Notes: a model not told the origin generated them from the letters alone. Positions 14,360 to 24,031 are shown, counted from the first letter of the stretch. The stretch is 53,107 nt of DNA from a bacterium (GCA_021846445.1 JAJZWY010000006.1:1-53107); one strand, 5' to 3'. Numbers and translations: made by a program.

Positions 14360-15892
14360 TTAATTAAAAAACCAAAGCTTTGTCTTATATGTTTTTTTAT
14401 TTTTAATAATAGCCCCTTTAGTAATCTTTTTAGCTATTTTATTTATTTTAATAACCCTATTACTATCTATATACCAACTACTATTACTTCGAACTAGATA
14501 TGTTAAAAATCCACCGCCTTCTAGGAATAGGAGCATTGTTAAAAAGGCAATCAGCACCTTTAATTTATTTAGCCTGGAAAGTCCAAAACTAAAAGCTTTG
14601 GCTAAAATAATGATCATAAAAAACATAATGGGTATTAAATATCGACCGTTCATATTTTCCAGCACGGCCGTATAATTGTAGGTTACATATCCTTGAATAA
14701 AAAGAGCAATTAGGTAAAATAAATCAATTGCTAAGAATAACTGATAATAGTAGTTTTTATGGAATATCTTTTTAAAATTGCGAATTACAAAGAATAAGCC
14801 AAAAATAGCTATCACAATTGCAGTAGCACTTGGAAGCGGTAGGGGTGGGTAATTTAGGTAATGAGATTTTGAACCGTTAATAGCAAAGAATAATCTATAC
14901 CACATCCAATAGAACCATTGGTACGTATAATAGAATGGATTGGAGGAAGCCCGAACTTTGTGTTCTAGTACTTGTTGATGTCTACTGTTATCCGATTTCC
15001 AAACATAATATTTATTACACTCTTTAACTGTTAATATCTTAGAGCAGTTTGGTGCTATGGCACCATAATCTATTAAATTAAGAATATCGCGTTGAATAAA
15101 CATGAATAAACTAAGAGCCATCAAAAAGATCATTAAAAATTTAAAGATTATTTTTTGTTCTTTAAAACTCAACCATAATTTTTTAAAAAAGGTTGATAAT
15201 TTCTTGTCAAAAGATTTGTAGGTAAAATAGATAAAGAATAAGACAATAGCTAAATAAATAGGTAAAAATGCATACTTAACTAAGGTGCTAAATGTACAAA
15301 GAACAAATAAAATTGAAATATCTTTAAAATTAGCTACTTTATTTTTAAGCTGGTCAATAATTTTAACCGACAACAAGCCAATAATTCCGACTAACATAAA
15401 GAGTAGATCATCGTAATTAATTTGGCCCGCTAACTGTGGAACAATTGGAATTAAACAAAATAAAAATAATGATAAATTTGTTAAGGCTTTTGAAACATTT
15501 ACCCTAATAAAGATTTTTCTAAAGAAAATGAGTCCGATGGTAAAAAATAAAATATCGGTTAATCTCAAGATAACTATTTGGTAAATTGAAACAGCCGTAA
15601 TCTGCTTAATGACAATATATAAATAACTCATTAGATAATGATAAAGATATGAGGGGTCTCTAAAAACGACTCCGAACTGGTAGGCGGTTTTGGGTTCTGA
15701 TGAACCAAATGGATTATGATGGGTTGAGAAATACTTGATTAGTCCAAAATGAAAGTTCTCGTCAAATGCCTGCGGATAAGCCGCTGAAAGGGCAATCCAG
15801 GCAGATTCAAAAATAAAGAAGATGATTACAAAAACGTAAAATTTATTACTTTTTAAAAATCTATATAAAAAATTAGTTATTTTTAAAAACAT
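14360..15892 (-). CDS. GT-C type membrane glycosyltransferase (GT39/DUF2142-like)
   Basis: This 510-residue protein has about ten or more membrane spans and, after the first, the acidic loop YPQAFDENFHFGLIKYF, the position of the catalytic D/E motif in lipid-phosphate-sugar dependent transferases. A second acidic pair (NYDDLLFM) follows a later span. A long extracytoplasmic loop (about 285-330, with two Cys) lies mid-protein. It probably moves a lipid-linked sugar onto a surface acceptor. The acceptor cannot be read from sequence. It is divergent from the flippase-like gene across a 78-nt gap. Confidence 0.72.
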   Translation of the reverse strand: MFLKITNFLYRFLKSNKFYVFVIIFFIFESAWIALSAAYPQAFDENFHFGLIKYFSTHHNPFGSSEPKTAYQFGVVFRDPSYLYHYLMSYLYIVIKQITAVSIYQIVILRLTDILFFTIGLIFFRKIFIRVNVSKALTNLSLFLFCLIPIVPQLAGQINYDDLLFMLVGIIGLLSVKIIDQLKNKVANFKDISILFVLCTFSTLVKYAFLPIYLAIVLFFIYFTYKSFDKKLSTFFKKLWLSFKEQKIIFKFLMIFLMALSLFMFIQRDILNLIDYGAIAPNCSKILTVKECNKYYVWKSDNSRHQQVLEHKVRASSNPFYYTYQWFYWMWYRLFFAINGSKSHYLNYPPLPLPSATAIVIAIFGLFFVIRNFKKIFHKNYYYQLFLAIDLFYLIALFIQGYVTYNYTAVLENMNGRYLIPIMFFMIIILAKAFSFGLSRLNKLKVLIAFLTMLLFLEGGGFLTYLVRSNSSWYIDSNRVIKINKIAKKITKGAIIKNKKTYKTKLWFFN

Positions 15893-15970
15893 ATTATTTT
15901 TTTAATTATCCAACACCTTCCTGAAATTAAACTAATATTCAATTCAATTATTTTTGGTTAGAATATAGCT

Positions 15971-16873
15971 ATGCTTAAGATAAATAAAACCACTAAATCT
16001 TTAATTAGTCTAATTCTTATTTTAGTGTCAATAAGCTTTGCTGTCTATTTTTTAAATAAACATCAGAACCTGATTCATGAATTTTTAAGAATTTCTCCGT
16101 TTCTATTTATTGAAATATTGATTCTTTATTTTGTGATGCTTCTAATTTTAATTTTAATTTTTAAATATACAGTGCAACTTAACAAAATCAAGATTCATTT
16201 TAAACAAAATCTTTTTTTGAATATGGTTTCTTTGTTCATGAACTTTTTTATTCCAGGTCAATCTGGCCCAATTTATAGAGCTTATTATATGAAGACTGAG
16301 CATAAATTAAAATTTAGTAAGTTTAGTATGTCGACTCTACTCTATTTTGGAATTTATGCAATAATATCACTTTTTTTTGTTGCTTTTGGGATTTTCAATA
16401 GTTATTTATTGATTTTAATCTTAATTTGTTTAAGCTTAGGTTTCTACGTATTCTTTCGTTATTATCTGAAAAAAATAAAAAAAGTTAAATTTAAAATTAA
16501 TTTTAAAACTATTCTCTGTCTTATTTTGGTTACTTTTTTACAATTTATTGTTCAAGGTATTATTTATTATTTAGAAATTCACTCAATTAAGAAGGATCTT
16601 CCCTTAAAAGACGTAATTAGTTACACTGGTACGGCAGGATTAGCCTTATTCGTTGCACTTACTCCAGGGGCAATCGGTATAAGAGAAAGTTTCTTGATTC
16701 TAACAGAAAAAATTAATCATTTAAATAATTCAACAATCATTTTTGCTAATCTGATAGATCGATCGATTTATATAGTTTTTCTTCTAATTATTGGTATTTT
16801 AATTACTATTTTCCAGATTAATAAGAAACTAAAGTATAAAAAAACTAAGAATAACCTAGATTTAATTAATTAA
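15971..16873 (+). CDS. Flippase-like membrane protein (LPG_synthase_TM / UPF0104 family)
   Basis: The 300-residue protein has about seven or eight membrane spans and the family's conserved loops: NFFIPGQSGPIYRAYYM near 90-105 and ALFVALTPGAIGIRESF near 222-238. Relatives include the membrane part of MprF and AglD-like proteins, thought to flip or handle lipid-linked molecules. Its place among glycosyltransferase genes fits lipid-linked sugar handling. It lacks the soluble lysyl-transfer domain of full MprF. The very AT-rich sequence uses many Lys, Ile and Leu codons. Confidence 0.75.
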   Translation: MLKINKTTKSLISLILILVSISFAVYFLNKHQNLIHEFLRISPFLFIEILILYFVMLLILILIFKYTVQLNKIKIHFKQNLFLNMVSLFMNFFIPGQSGPIYRAYYMKTEHKLKFSKFSMSTLLYFGIYAIISLFFVAFGIFNSYLLILILICLSLGFYVFFRYYLKKIKKVKFKINFKTILCLILVTFLQFIVQGIIYYLEIHSIKKDLPLKDVISYTGTAGLALFVALTPGAIGIRESFLILTEKINHLNNSTIIFANLIDRSIYIVFLLIIGILITIFQINKKLKYKKTKNNLDLIN

Positions 16874-16916
16874 ACTTTTTACTTTTAGGACCGAACAGAG
16901 TATAAGTTAATGATGA

Positions 16917-18008
16917 ATGAAAACAAGATTATTAAAAATCTATAAAATTTTAGAAAAAAATACCTTTTTATTCTCGATAAGTATTACAGTCTTAATTGTG
17001 CTTTTTAGCATAGGTCTGTCAATGGAATTTAATAAATTAGTTCCCTTAAACCCTGATCCTCTAGCCCATTATCTTCTTGAACCTCAAAATCCATTAAAGT
17101 TTTTGGCTAATTGGGATGGACCACTCTATTTAAAGATTGCAAAAACTGGTTATGGTGATATAAGTTTAACCAAATTTTTGCCATTGTATCCTATTCTAAT
17201 CCATTATCTTAATTTAATTATTCCATCTGCTTTAATTTCGGCACTTCTAATTTCTTGGGTTTGTTTAGTTTTTAGTATCTATTTCTATCTAAAAATCATC
17301 GATATTTTATTTTCTTCCAAAGGTAATTTTAATAAATTAAACTATTTAATTTTCTATATCTTTTTTCCGTCAGCAATCTTTTTTATCGCCACCTATTCTG
17401 AGAGTTTATTTGCTTTTCTTGCTCTAGGTGCAACCTATTTTGCTCTCAATAAGCGCTATCTTTTGGCCGGATTATTTAGTAGTCTATTTTTAGTTACTAA
17501 TACTTATGGATTTCTAACAGTCTTTTTCATTTTCTTGATTTTAGTAGAGCAAAGACAGAAGCTAGCTAAAATAGCTAGTTTTCTGGTTCTTAGCTCACTT
17601 GGTATTGTTTCGTATTCAATATATTTATGGAATAAATTTAATAGCCCACTTGCTTTTATCTTATCTCAGAAGAACAACGGATGGTTAAACGGTAATTATC
17701 ATGAATTAATTAATAGTTTTAATATTTTTTCTCTTGTTTTTATTTTTCTGTTAATTTTAGGAGCATTTTATTGGTTTAAAAAAAGAAAAAGTTTTGCACT
17801 TTATTTATTATCTTTTTTATTAATCCCAATAATTGGTAATCAGTTCGGAGGTTTTAACAGATATGTTTTAATGGCTTTTCCTCTTCAATTTATGGCCTAT
17901 GATTATTTGAAAGATAAACCAATTCTCAAAAAAGGATGTTTAATAATTTTAATAGTGACTTGGACTTACTTTACTCTCCAATACGGTGGTGGCTATATCG
18001 GCGGTTAG
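16917..18008 (+). CDS. PIG-V-like (GT76) membrane mannosyltransferase
   Basis: The 363-residue polytopic protein carries the PIG-V pattern FLANWDGPLYLKIAKTGY followed by FLPLYPILI, and later FFPSAIFFIATYSESLFAFLALG. Near the C-terminus it has QFGGFNRYVLMAFPLQF. The Asp of NWDG is the likely catalytic residue. GT76 enzymes transfer mannose from a lipid-phosphate donor; here the acceptor is probably a surface glycan or glycolipid. The gene starts 43 nt after the flippase-like gene and is likely co-transcribed. Upstream ATGs at 16910 and 16913 are out of frame or closed early. Confidence 0.8.
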   Translation: MKTRLLKIYKILEKNTFLFSISITVLIVLFSIGLSMEFNKLVPLNPDPLAHYLLEPQNPLKFLANWDGPLYLKIAKTGYGDISLTKFLPLYPILIHYLNLIIPSALISALLISWVCLVFSIYFYLKIIDILFSSKGNFNKLNYLIFYIFFPSAIFFIATYSESLFAFLALGATYFALNKRYLLAGLFSSLFLVTNTYGFLTVFFIFLILVEQRQKLAKIASFLVLSSLGIVSYSIYLWNKFNSPLAFILSQKNNGWLNGNYHELINSFNIFSLVFIFLLILGAFYWFKKRKSFALYLLSFLLIPIIGNQFGGFNRYVLMAFPLQFMAYDYLKDKPILKKGCLIILIVTWTYFTLQYGGGYIGG

Positions 18009-18172
18009 TTAATTTAAATTAAATATTTTATTTAAGTATAAAAAACAACATCATAAGAAGTATAACTATTTAATTTAATTTTTTTTTAATAAATTAATTT
18101 TGGTTATGCTCTTTTACTCAATTTTTTTGAGATAGGATTGAGCTTGAGTTAATTATTAACGTGGAGGGTAGC

Positions 18173-18520
18173 TTGAAAAATAATTTAATCAAATTCAAAA
18201 ACTTTTCTCTTGTTCTTATTATTGGTTGGATATTAGATTTTAATCCCGTACTGGCGGCTTCGTCTACTGCAGGTGTAGGTCAAATATCTAGCTTTATAAA
18301 AAGTATCATTCAAATTATGGCAGGTTTAGCTGGCTTAGTTGCTACTGGTTATTTTATTGTTGGCGGATTTAGTTACATCACTTCTAGTGGTCATCCCCAA
18401 AAACTTGAGAAGGCTAAACGGACTATTCTATACTCTGCCGTTGGTCTGGCTATTACCATAGGTGCATTTGTTCTATCCAATATCGTTGGATCGCTGGCTA
18501 CTAATGCATTTGGGGGATAA
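18173..18520 (+). CDS. VirB2-like pilin of the type IV secretion cluster (TTG start)
   Basis: The start is set by GGAGG (18163-18167), which sits just before TTG 18173; the in-frame GTG at 18161 precedes the ribosome site and is unlikely. The product has a signal peptide (ending near VLAAS) and two hydrophobic helices joined by the loop GGFSYITSSGHPQKLEKAKRTI. This is the TrbC/VirB2 pilin layout common in CPR and Gram-positive secretion clusters. It starts a run of six secretion genes. Confidence 0.8.
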   Translation: MKNNLIKFKNFSLVLIIGWILDFNPVLAASSTAGVGQISSFIKSIIQIMAGLAGLVATGYFIVGGFSYITSSGHPQKLEKAKRTILYSAVGLAITIGAFVLSNIVGSLATNAFGG

Positions 18521-18524
18521 AATC

Positions 18525-19841
18525 TTGTTAGATTTTGGTATATTAGCTTCTGTTTCTTCAATCACATCTTCAACCCACAATTCATTAATCCCAATTATAG
18601 ATATTTCAAGTACAATTGGCTCAGCTGTTGCAATTTTGTTTATTATAATTGGTGGTTTTCATTACATTACGTCTAGTGGAAACGCTACCAAACTAGCAAG
18701 AGCAAAGAAAATAATCCTAAATGCAATCATTGGACTTGTGATTCTAATTTCAGGTATGTTTTTAAGTAACTTATTAATATCTAGTTATGGACAGGTTGGA
18801 TCTACCAAGGCTAATAACCAGATACCTTTGTTGGCAAACATTAAACCCAAAAATCCTTCTTCAGGAATTGTCAGTATTATTATTAAGACTATTGCTGGAG
18901 TTTTTGGGAGCATCATTGAAACCATAGGATCTCCTTTTATTAAATCGATATCTTACTTTACATCAGGTACGACATTGGGAGCTAATAATAAGGCTGTCTA
19001 TGATTTATGGCTAACTTCAGTTGGGATTGCTGATGGCTTATTATTTTTAGTAATTGTTTTGTTGGGTTTTAGAATAATGAGTTTTAGTGTTTTCGGTTTT
19101 ACGGAGGTTAGTATTCGTCAATTACTCCCCCAAATTGGACTAGTATTTATTTTAATTAATAGTTCAATTTATCTGATAGATTTTGTTATTCAGATTTCTA
19201 ATATTATGATTAAGGCGATTTCAAATTCAAATGTCATAAATTCATTCTGGAATATTTTAAGATTAGTTGTTGGTCAATCATCAATTTACAGTTTGGCAGT
19301 CCTTGTAATTATGCTTATATTTATTATTTTAAGTGTGATTTTAATTATTTATTATCTTCTTAGAATTGTCACAATTTATCTAGGGATAATACTTGCACCA
19401 ATTATTATTTTACTATTTTTGATTCCTGGACTAAAAGATCTGGCTTTGAGTGCAACCAAAAAATATATAAGTACCATTTTTGTCCTATTTATCCACGTTG
19501 TGATTATTGAATTGGCTGCTTCTTTGATGGCTGGGATGATAGCTGCAAATAATGGGCTTCCAGATCCATTAATGTCTATATTGCTTGGTTTAGCAACTCT
19601 GGTTACTCTCCTAAAAACCCAAGGTGTAATCAGTAATTTAAGTTATCTTTCTACTACAGCTAGATATGCTAATAAGAGTACTTCCAAATTACTGGGGGGA
19701 TTTAGTCAATCTGCAGGAATACTTAGAAGAAGTATCCAAACTGTTACGACCGCTAAGAGAAGTAGCGGAAGGTTAGAATATGAACCACGTTCATCAGGAC
19801 AACCAACTTCTAGACCAAATTATTTAGGAGAGAGGTCATAA
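18525..19841 (+). CDS. VirB6/TrbL-like membrane protein with an N-terminal pilin-like domain
   Basis: The first ~90 residues repeat the pattern of the preceding pilin (IIGGFHYITSSGNATKLARAKKIILNAIIGLVI), so a VirB2-like unit is fused to a polytopic VirB6-like part with about six more spans (about 170-400) and a polar Ser/Arg-rich tail. VirB6 proteins form the inner-membrane channel. Start choice is uncertain: TTG 18525 lies 4 nt after the upstream stop with GGGGGA before it, while ATG 18504 overlaps the upstream gene by 17 nt. The next gene follows after 4 nt. Confidence 0.75.
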   Translation: MLDFGILASVSSITSSTHNSLIPIIDISSTIGSAVAILFIIIGGFHYITSSGNATKLARAKKIILNAIIGLVILISGMFLSNLLISSYGQVGSTKANNQIPLLANIKPKNPSSGIVSIIIKTIAGVFGSIIETIGSPFIKSISYFTSGTTLGANNKAVYDLWLTSVGIADGLLFLVIVLLGFRIMSFSVFGFTEVSIRQLLPQIGLVFILINSSIYLIDFVIQISNIMIKAISNSNVINSFWNILRLVVGQSSIYSLAVLVIMLIFIILSVILIIYYLLRIVTIYLGIILAPIIILLFLIPGLKDLALSATKKYISTIFVLFIHVVIIELAASLMAGMIAANNGLPDPLMSILLGLATLVTLLKTQGVISNLSYLSTTARYANKSTSKLLGGFSQSAGILRRSIQTVTTAKRSSGRLEYEPRSSGQPTSRPNYLGERS

Positions 19842-19845
19842 TTTT

Positions 19846-20322
19846 ATGCGTATTTCAATCATTCCAGCTCAAATTACAACCGTAGAAGATAAAATTACGT
19901 CTAGTCTTAATTTAACTCAAATTATTATTCTAGTTATGGCTCTTGTTCTATCTTTTTTGATATACCTAGTAGTTCCTCCGTTTTTAAAATTTAGTCTTCT
20001 TAAAATTATTCCGATTATAATTCTTTGTAGTTCTATATCTTCGTTAGCTATTCGCATTGATCAGGATATAGTGCTAAATTATTTAATTTTATATTTTGCT
20101 TTTTTGGTTCGACCTAAAATATATGTATTGTTGCCTTCAATAAAAAATGATAGCTATCAAGAATCAAATGAAAACAAGGAGCCTTTGAGACAGAATCAGC
20201 CCAAAGTAATCTTTAGTCCAAACCAAGCCTACCAATTCAACAACTTAGCCAAGGATTCAGATAAGTATGTATTTAAGTTTAATAAAAAAGGAAAACTCTA
20301 TGTTCAAGTTTCCAATATTTAA
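19846..20322 (+). CDS. PrgI-family protein (VirB3-like)
   Basis: The 158-residue protein begins MRISIIPAQITTVEDKI, a typical PrgI opening, followed by two adjacent membrane spans (about 24-44 and 50-70) and a polar cytoplasmic tail. PrgI/VirB3 proteins partner the VirB4 ATPase at the inner membrane. AGGAGAGAGG precedes the ATG. The next gene overlaps its end by 23 nt, showing a tight operon. Confidence 0.78.
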   Translation: MRISIIPAQITTVEDKITSSLNLTQIIILVMALVLSFLIYLVVPPFLKFSLLKIIPIIILCSSISSLAIRIDQDIVLNYLILYFAFLVRPKIYVLLPSIKNDSYQESNENKEPLRQNQPKVIFSPNQAYQFNNLAKDSDKYVFKFNKKGKLYVQVSNI

Positions 20323-20956
20323 AAAAATGGGATCATCAATTGATCAAATAGATATTCAAGATATTCGAGAAGGTATCGTTAAGATAAATAAATATAAATA
20401 TTTTAGGGTTATCCAAACCTCTTCTATTAATTTTCAACTTAAAAATGAAAGTGAACAGGATAATATAATCGACATCTACGAGGGTTTTTTAAACTCACTA
20501 AACTTTCCTATCCAAATCTTAATTCGGACACGAGAGATAAACATAGATGATTATTTAGAAAGCATAAATCAAAAAATTAAACATGAAAAAAACTCAATAT
20601 ACTTAAATAACCTAAAAGAATATAAGAACTTTGTTCTGGAGTTAATTAATCAAAATAAAATCCTCTCAAAATTTTTCTATGTAATAATTCCCATAGAGCT
20701 TGACCAAAAAGCAGAATTTAACTTAGTCAAAAAACAATTGGCTTTGAGAGTTGATCTAATCCAAAAGAATCTAAAGAAATTAAATATTATTTCGCATGTT
20801 TTAGATTCACTATCAATCATTGAATTATTCTATAGTTTTTACAATCCAATCAAGTCCAAACTTCAACCCATTAGTATAGATAATTTTGATATTTCTAAAG
20901 AACAGGTTAGTAATAATAGGAAAAAAACTAATGAACATAAAAAAAATCCTAAATAA
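20300..20956 (+). CDS. TraC-like type IV secretion protein (VirB4 N-terminal-like domain)
   Basis: The protein (218 residues from ATG 20300) matches the N-terminal region often found at the start of VirB4/TraC ATPases: DIQDIREGIVKINKYKYFRVIQTSSINF, then IIDIYEGFLNSLNFPIQILIRTREINIDDYL. It has no Walker motif, so it looks like a VirB4 N-domain encoded separately just upstream of the ATPase. AAAGGAAA precedes ATG 20300; an earlier in-frame start at 20267 lies deep in the prgI gene. The overlap with the next gene is 26 nt. Confidence 0.75.
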   Translation: MFKFPIFKKMGSSIDQIDIQDIREGIVKINKYKYFRVIQTSSINFQLKNESEQDNIIDIYEGFLNSLNFPIQILIRTREINIDDYLESINQKIKHEKNSIYLNNLKEYKNFVLELINQNKILSKFFYVIIPIELDQKAEFNLVKKQLALRVDLIQKNLKKLNIISHVLDSLSIIELFYSFYNPIKSKLQPISIDNFDISKEQVSNNRKKTNEHKKNPK

Positions 20957-22646
20957 ACGTTATAATCTAGAAAATCCATTTCATACCACTAACCATAGTG
21001 TAATTGATTTATTCTCTTATGAGGGATTAAGGGAAAATGAAGATTATCTTAAAATAGATAATCAATATGTTCGTTGTCTATATATTGTTGGGTATCCATT
21101 TGTGGCTGTTAGTGGTTGGCTAGATAACCTCATTAACTTTGGATATAACTCAGATATTTCTTATCATATTCAGGAAGTTCCTTCATCCCAAGCTCTCCCC
21201 AAATTAAATCGGAAAATTACTGAGCTTGAATCAACCAAGCGGACTATGTTAAGGGATGGAAAAATCATTGGATCAGAAGTTACTGATCCTCTTCAATCAG
21301 CCATAGAACTAAGAGATAAAATTTTAAGAGGTCAACAAAAACTATTTCAGCTTAGTATCTACATTGGCTTAAGAGCAAATTCTATTCAAGCCTTAAATAA
21401 AATGAGTTCCATTTTTGAATCAGTAATGGCTTCAAAACTTTTTTATACAAAGACAGCCAGATATCAACAACTTGATGCTTTAAAATCAATATTACCTAGA
21501 GCCCAAAACAACTTATCTCATCAAAGAAATCTGGATAGTTCATCATTGGCTCTTACTTTTCCATTTATGTCATCAGATTTTGTCCAACCTTCAGGGGTCC
21601 TCTACGGGATCAATAAATCGAATAGTTCATTAGTTATGGTAGATCGATTTAATCTGCCAAATGCTAATTCAATAATATTTGCTCAATCCGGAAGTGGGAA
21701 GAGCTACCTAACTAAAGTTGAAATTATCCGGCAATTAAATGATGGCACAAAAGTTATTGTTATCGATCCAGAAGGAGAATACAAAAAGTTAACGGAGTCT
21801 CTAGGGGGAACATATATTAAAGTATCTGTTAACTCAAAACAAAAAATAAATCCCTTCGATTCTCCTTTTAATAGTTTAGGGAAAAAAGATAAATTTCAAT
21901 TTATTCAAGATTTAACCAGTTTTATAGAAGTTATGGCTGAAGGATTAAAATCTTCTGAAAAAGCTATCGTTGATAAGATACTTTTAGATCTTTATTCTCG
22001 CAAGCGTAAAACTCCACCACTCTTAGGCGATTTTTACTTAAATTTGAAAAAGTATCATTATAATGATCTACTTTCTAGATTAGAAAAATATGTAACCGGT
22101 AGTTTATCTGAATTATTTAACTATCAAACCAATATTTCTCTAGATAATCGTTTGATTGTTTTTGGTATTAAAGATTTATCTGAGAGTATCAGGCCAATAA
22201 TGATGTTTATGATTTCTAATTTTGTTTCAAACTCTATAAAACAGAACAAGAGGAAACAGATTTTAATTATTGACGAAGGTTGGTTATTGTTTGAAAATCC
22301 AACATCAGCTAAATTTATCTCTGGATTAGTTAGAAGAGCCAGGAAGTACTATTTGGGAATTAGTATTATTACTCAACAAGCCAACGACTTTTTAAACAAT
22401 TCTTATGGCAGAATTGTTGCATCTCAAAGTATGCTCAGGATATTAATGCGTCAAGATAGTACGAGTATTGATCAGGTTCAAAAAGCCTTTAGTTTAAGTG
22501 AATACGAAAGAGATTTTCTGCTTTGTTCAGATCGAGGAGAGGCTCTCATGATTATTGATCAAACTCATTTAGCTCTAAAAATTGTTTCCTCCAAAAAAGA
22601 ACACCCTTTGATTACGACTGATCCAAGCGAGCTTTGTTTAAAATGA
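20931..22646 (+). CDS. virB4: VirB4-family type IV secretion ATPase
   Basis: The 571-residue ATPase powers pilus assembly or substrate transport. Walker A is GSGKS at about 254-258, followed by VIDPEGEYKKL; Walker B is ILIIDEGWLLF at about 445-455; later motifs include ITQQANDFL and SQSMLRILMRQD. The start ATG 20931 is preferred over 20886 because AATAGG precedes it and the overlap is shorter. No VirD4 coupling protein, VirB11 or outer-membrane VirB7-B10 is present, as expected for a monoderm-type system. Confidence 0.93.
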   Translation: MNIKKILNKRYNLENPFHTTNHSVIDLFSYEGLRENEDYLKIDNQYVRCLYIVGYPFVAVSGWLDNLINFGYNSDISYHIQEVPSSQALPKLNRKITELESTKRTMLRDGKIIGSEVTDPLQSAIELRDKILRGQQKLFQLSIYIGLRANSIQALNKMSSIFESVMASKLFYTKTARYQQLDALKSILPRAQNNLSHQRNLDSSSLALTFPFMSSDFVQPSGVLYGINKSNSSLVMVDRFNLPNANSIIFAQSGSGKSYLTKVEIIRQLNDGTKVIVIDPEGEYKKLTESLGGTYIKVSVNSKQKINPFDSPFNSLGKKDKFQFIQDLTSFIEVMAEGLKSSEKAIVDKILLDLYSRKRKTPPLLGDFYLNLKKYHYNDLLSRLEKYVTGSLSELFNYQTNISLDNRLIVFGIKDLSESIRPIMMFMISNFVSNSIKQNKRKQILIIDEGWLLFENPTSAKFISGLVRRARKYYLGISIITQQANDFLNNSYGRIVASQSMLRILMRQDSTSIDQVQKAFSLSEYERDFLLCSDRGEALMIIDQTHLALKIVSSKKEHPLITTDPSELCLK

Positions 22647-23146
22647 GAAGTGTTTGGTTGGTGACTGCTTTCCTGATTATGTTGTTGATGATCATGCCCG
22701 CCATTGCTCTAGCAAGTTTAACCAATCTGGGTGCTCTAAACTCTACTACTAGTTCATATCTGGATAATAAAAACGTTTTTATATACACCGGACCTTTAAT
22801 TAAAGGAGACTATTATGCTTTTGGAAATTGTACATATTGGGTTTATTATTTAAGAAAAGAGATTAATCAACCAATTCCAACTACCTGGGGGAATGCAATA
22901 TCTTGGGCTGTCAATGCTCAAAAAGGTAACTATCTTGTTAATAACATCCCAAGCTTTGGCGCCATTATGCAAGATCCAAATGCATATGGAGGTCTTGGAC
23001 ATGTTGCTTTTGTAACTAACGTAAACCCTGGAGTTAATTTTACTATTAGTGAGATGAATCGTGTTGGATTCGATGAAGTGGATAGCCGAACAATAAGTTT
23101 TACTCAATTATCCAAATATAATTTTATACATGATCAAATTAATTAA
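22643..23146 (+). CDS. Secreted CHAP-domain peptidoglycan hydrolase of the secretion cluster
   Basis: The product has a signal peptide (to about IALAS) and a CHAP domain with catalytic Cys63 in FGNCTYWV and His120 in GLGHVAFV; the ending EMNRVGFDEVDSR is also family-typical. It would open the wall for the secretion apparatus, the role of VirB1-like enzymes. Start ATG 22643 overlaps the VirB4 stop as ATGA, showing coupling. Its last 8 nt overlap the convergent phosphatase gene. Confidence 0.88.
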   Translation: MRSVWLVTAFLIMLLMIMPAIALASLTNLGALNSTTSSYLDNKNVFIYTGPLIKGDYYAFGNCTYWVYYLRKEINQPIPTTWGNAISWAVNAQKGNYLVNNIPSFGAIMQDPNAYGGLGHVAFVTNVNPGVNFTISEMNRVGFDEVDSRTISFTQLSKYNFIHDQIN

Positions 23147-23798
23147 AATGAGAGTGGTCATTATAGGTTAATAGCCTAAACGAGTAGTCTTGTTCAAAGT
23201 CATTTGCATAAAACAGGACAGAAATACCCGTATTCTCGGATTTGATATGAGTTTGAATTTTTTGTAAGATTTCTGGATTAAGTGACTTATCTAAGACTGC
23301 CCTAAAAATTAGGCTACGAATAATATACCCATGACTTACTAATGCTATTTTGGAGAATGGTAAATTTTTAAGATAATCTAATATTTGATCAGCTCTTTGA
23401 ATTTGTTCTTGGTAATTTTCTCCGTCTTCAAATTTTATTCCTTCTCGGGTTAAGGTTTTTTCCCACTCTCTCCACTTCGTTGAAGCTATTTGATCAGTAT
23501 ATTCCTTACCTTGAATATTTTTAGGACTAACTAATTCTTTTAAAAAATCCTTAACATATACGGATTTATTTATTTTTTTACCAATAATTTTCGCTGTTTG
23601 ATAAGCTCTTTGATATGGACTAGATAAAATGACGTCTAGTCCTGTGTCGGATAAACGATTAGCTATGAGCTTTGCTTGCTCGATCCCTAACTTAGTTAAA
23701 GGTGCTTCAGGTCGTTGGAAAACTGACCTTAAATTATCTTCACTTTGACCGTGTCTAATTATATAGACCATTTTTTTATCCTTAAGATCTAAACTCAT
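23139..23798 (-). CDS. Histidine phosphatase (phosphoglycerate mutase-like)
   Basis: The 219-residue protein has the phosphohistidine motif IIRHGQSEDN, SSPYQRAYQTAKII with the phosphate-binding Arg, an acidic GENYQEQIQR and the second His in LVSHGYIIRSLIF. It may be a cofactor-dependent phosphoglycerate mutase, which would suit the neighbouring glycolysis genes, or a general phosphatase; sequence alone does not decide. A TATAAT box (minus strand, 23811-23806) lies 7 nt before the ATG, so the mRNA is probably leaderless. Confidence 0.85.
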   Translation of the reverse strand: MSLDLKDKKMVYIIRHGQSEDNLRSVFQRPEAPLTKLGIEQAKLIANRLSDTGLDVILSSPYQRAYQTAKIIGKKINKSVYVKDFLKELVSPKNIQGKEYTDQIASTKWREWEKTLTREGIKFEDGENYQEQIQRADQILDYLKNLPFSKIALVSHGYIIRSLIFRAVLDKSLNPEILQKIQTHIKSENTGISVLFYANDFEQDYSFRLLTYNDHSHFN

Positions 23799-24031
23799 TT
23801 AAATAATTATAAGCTACAATGGATATCTTTGATAACTTTCTTAATAAATATTAAATTTTGCTCTTGAATTAACTTTCTAGTTTTGATCATTTAGCTATAA
23901 ATGGACCTATTTAATAATTATCTTTAATCGAAAAACAAAACGAATTTTATTTATTGCTCTATTTTTAAACTAGGTTTGGTTGCTGGAGTTAAGCATAAGG
24001 AACATATCTTTAATATTTTCAACTAAATAGT

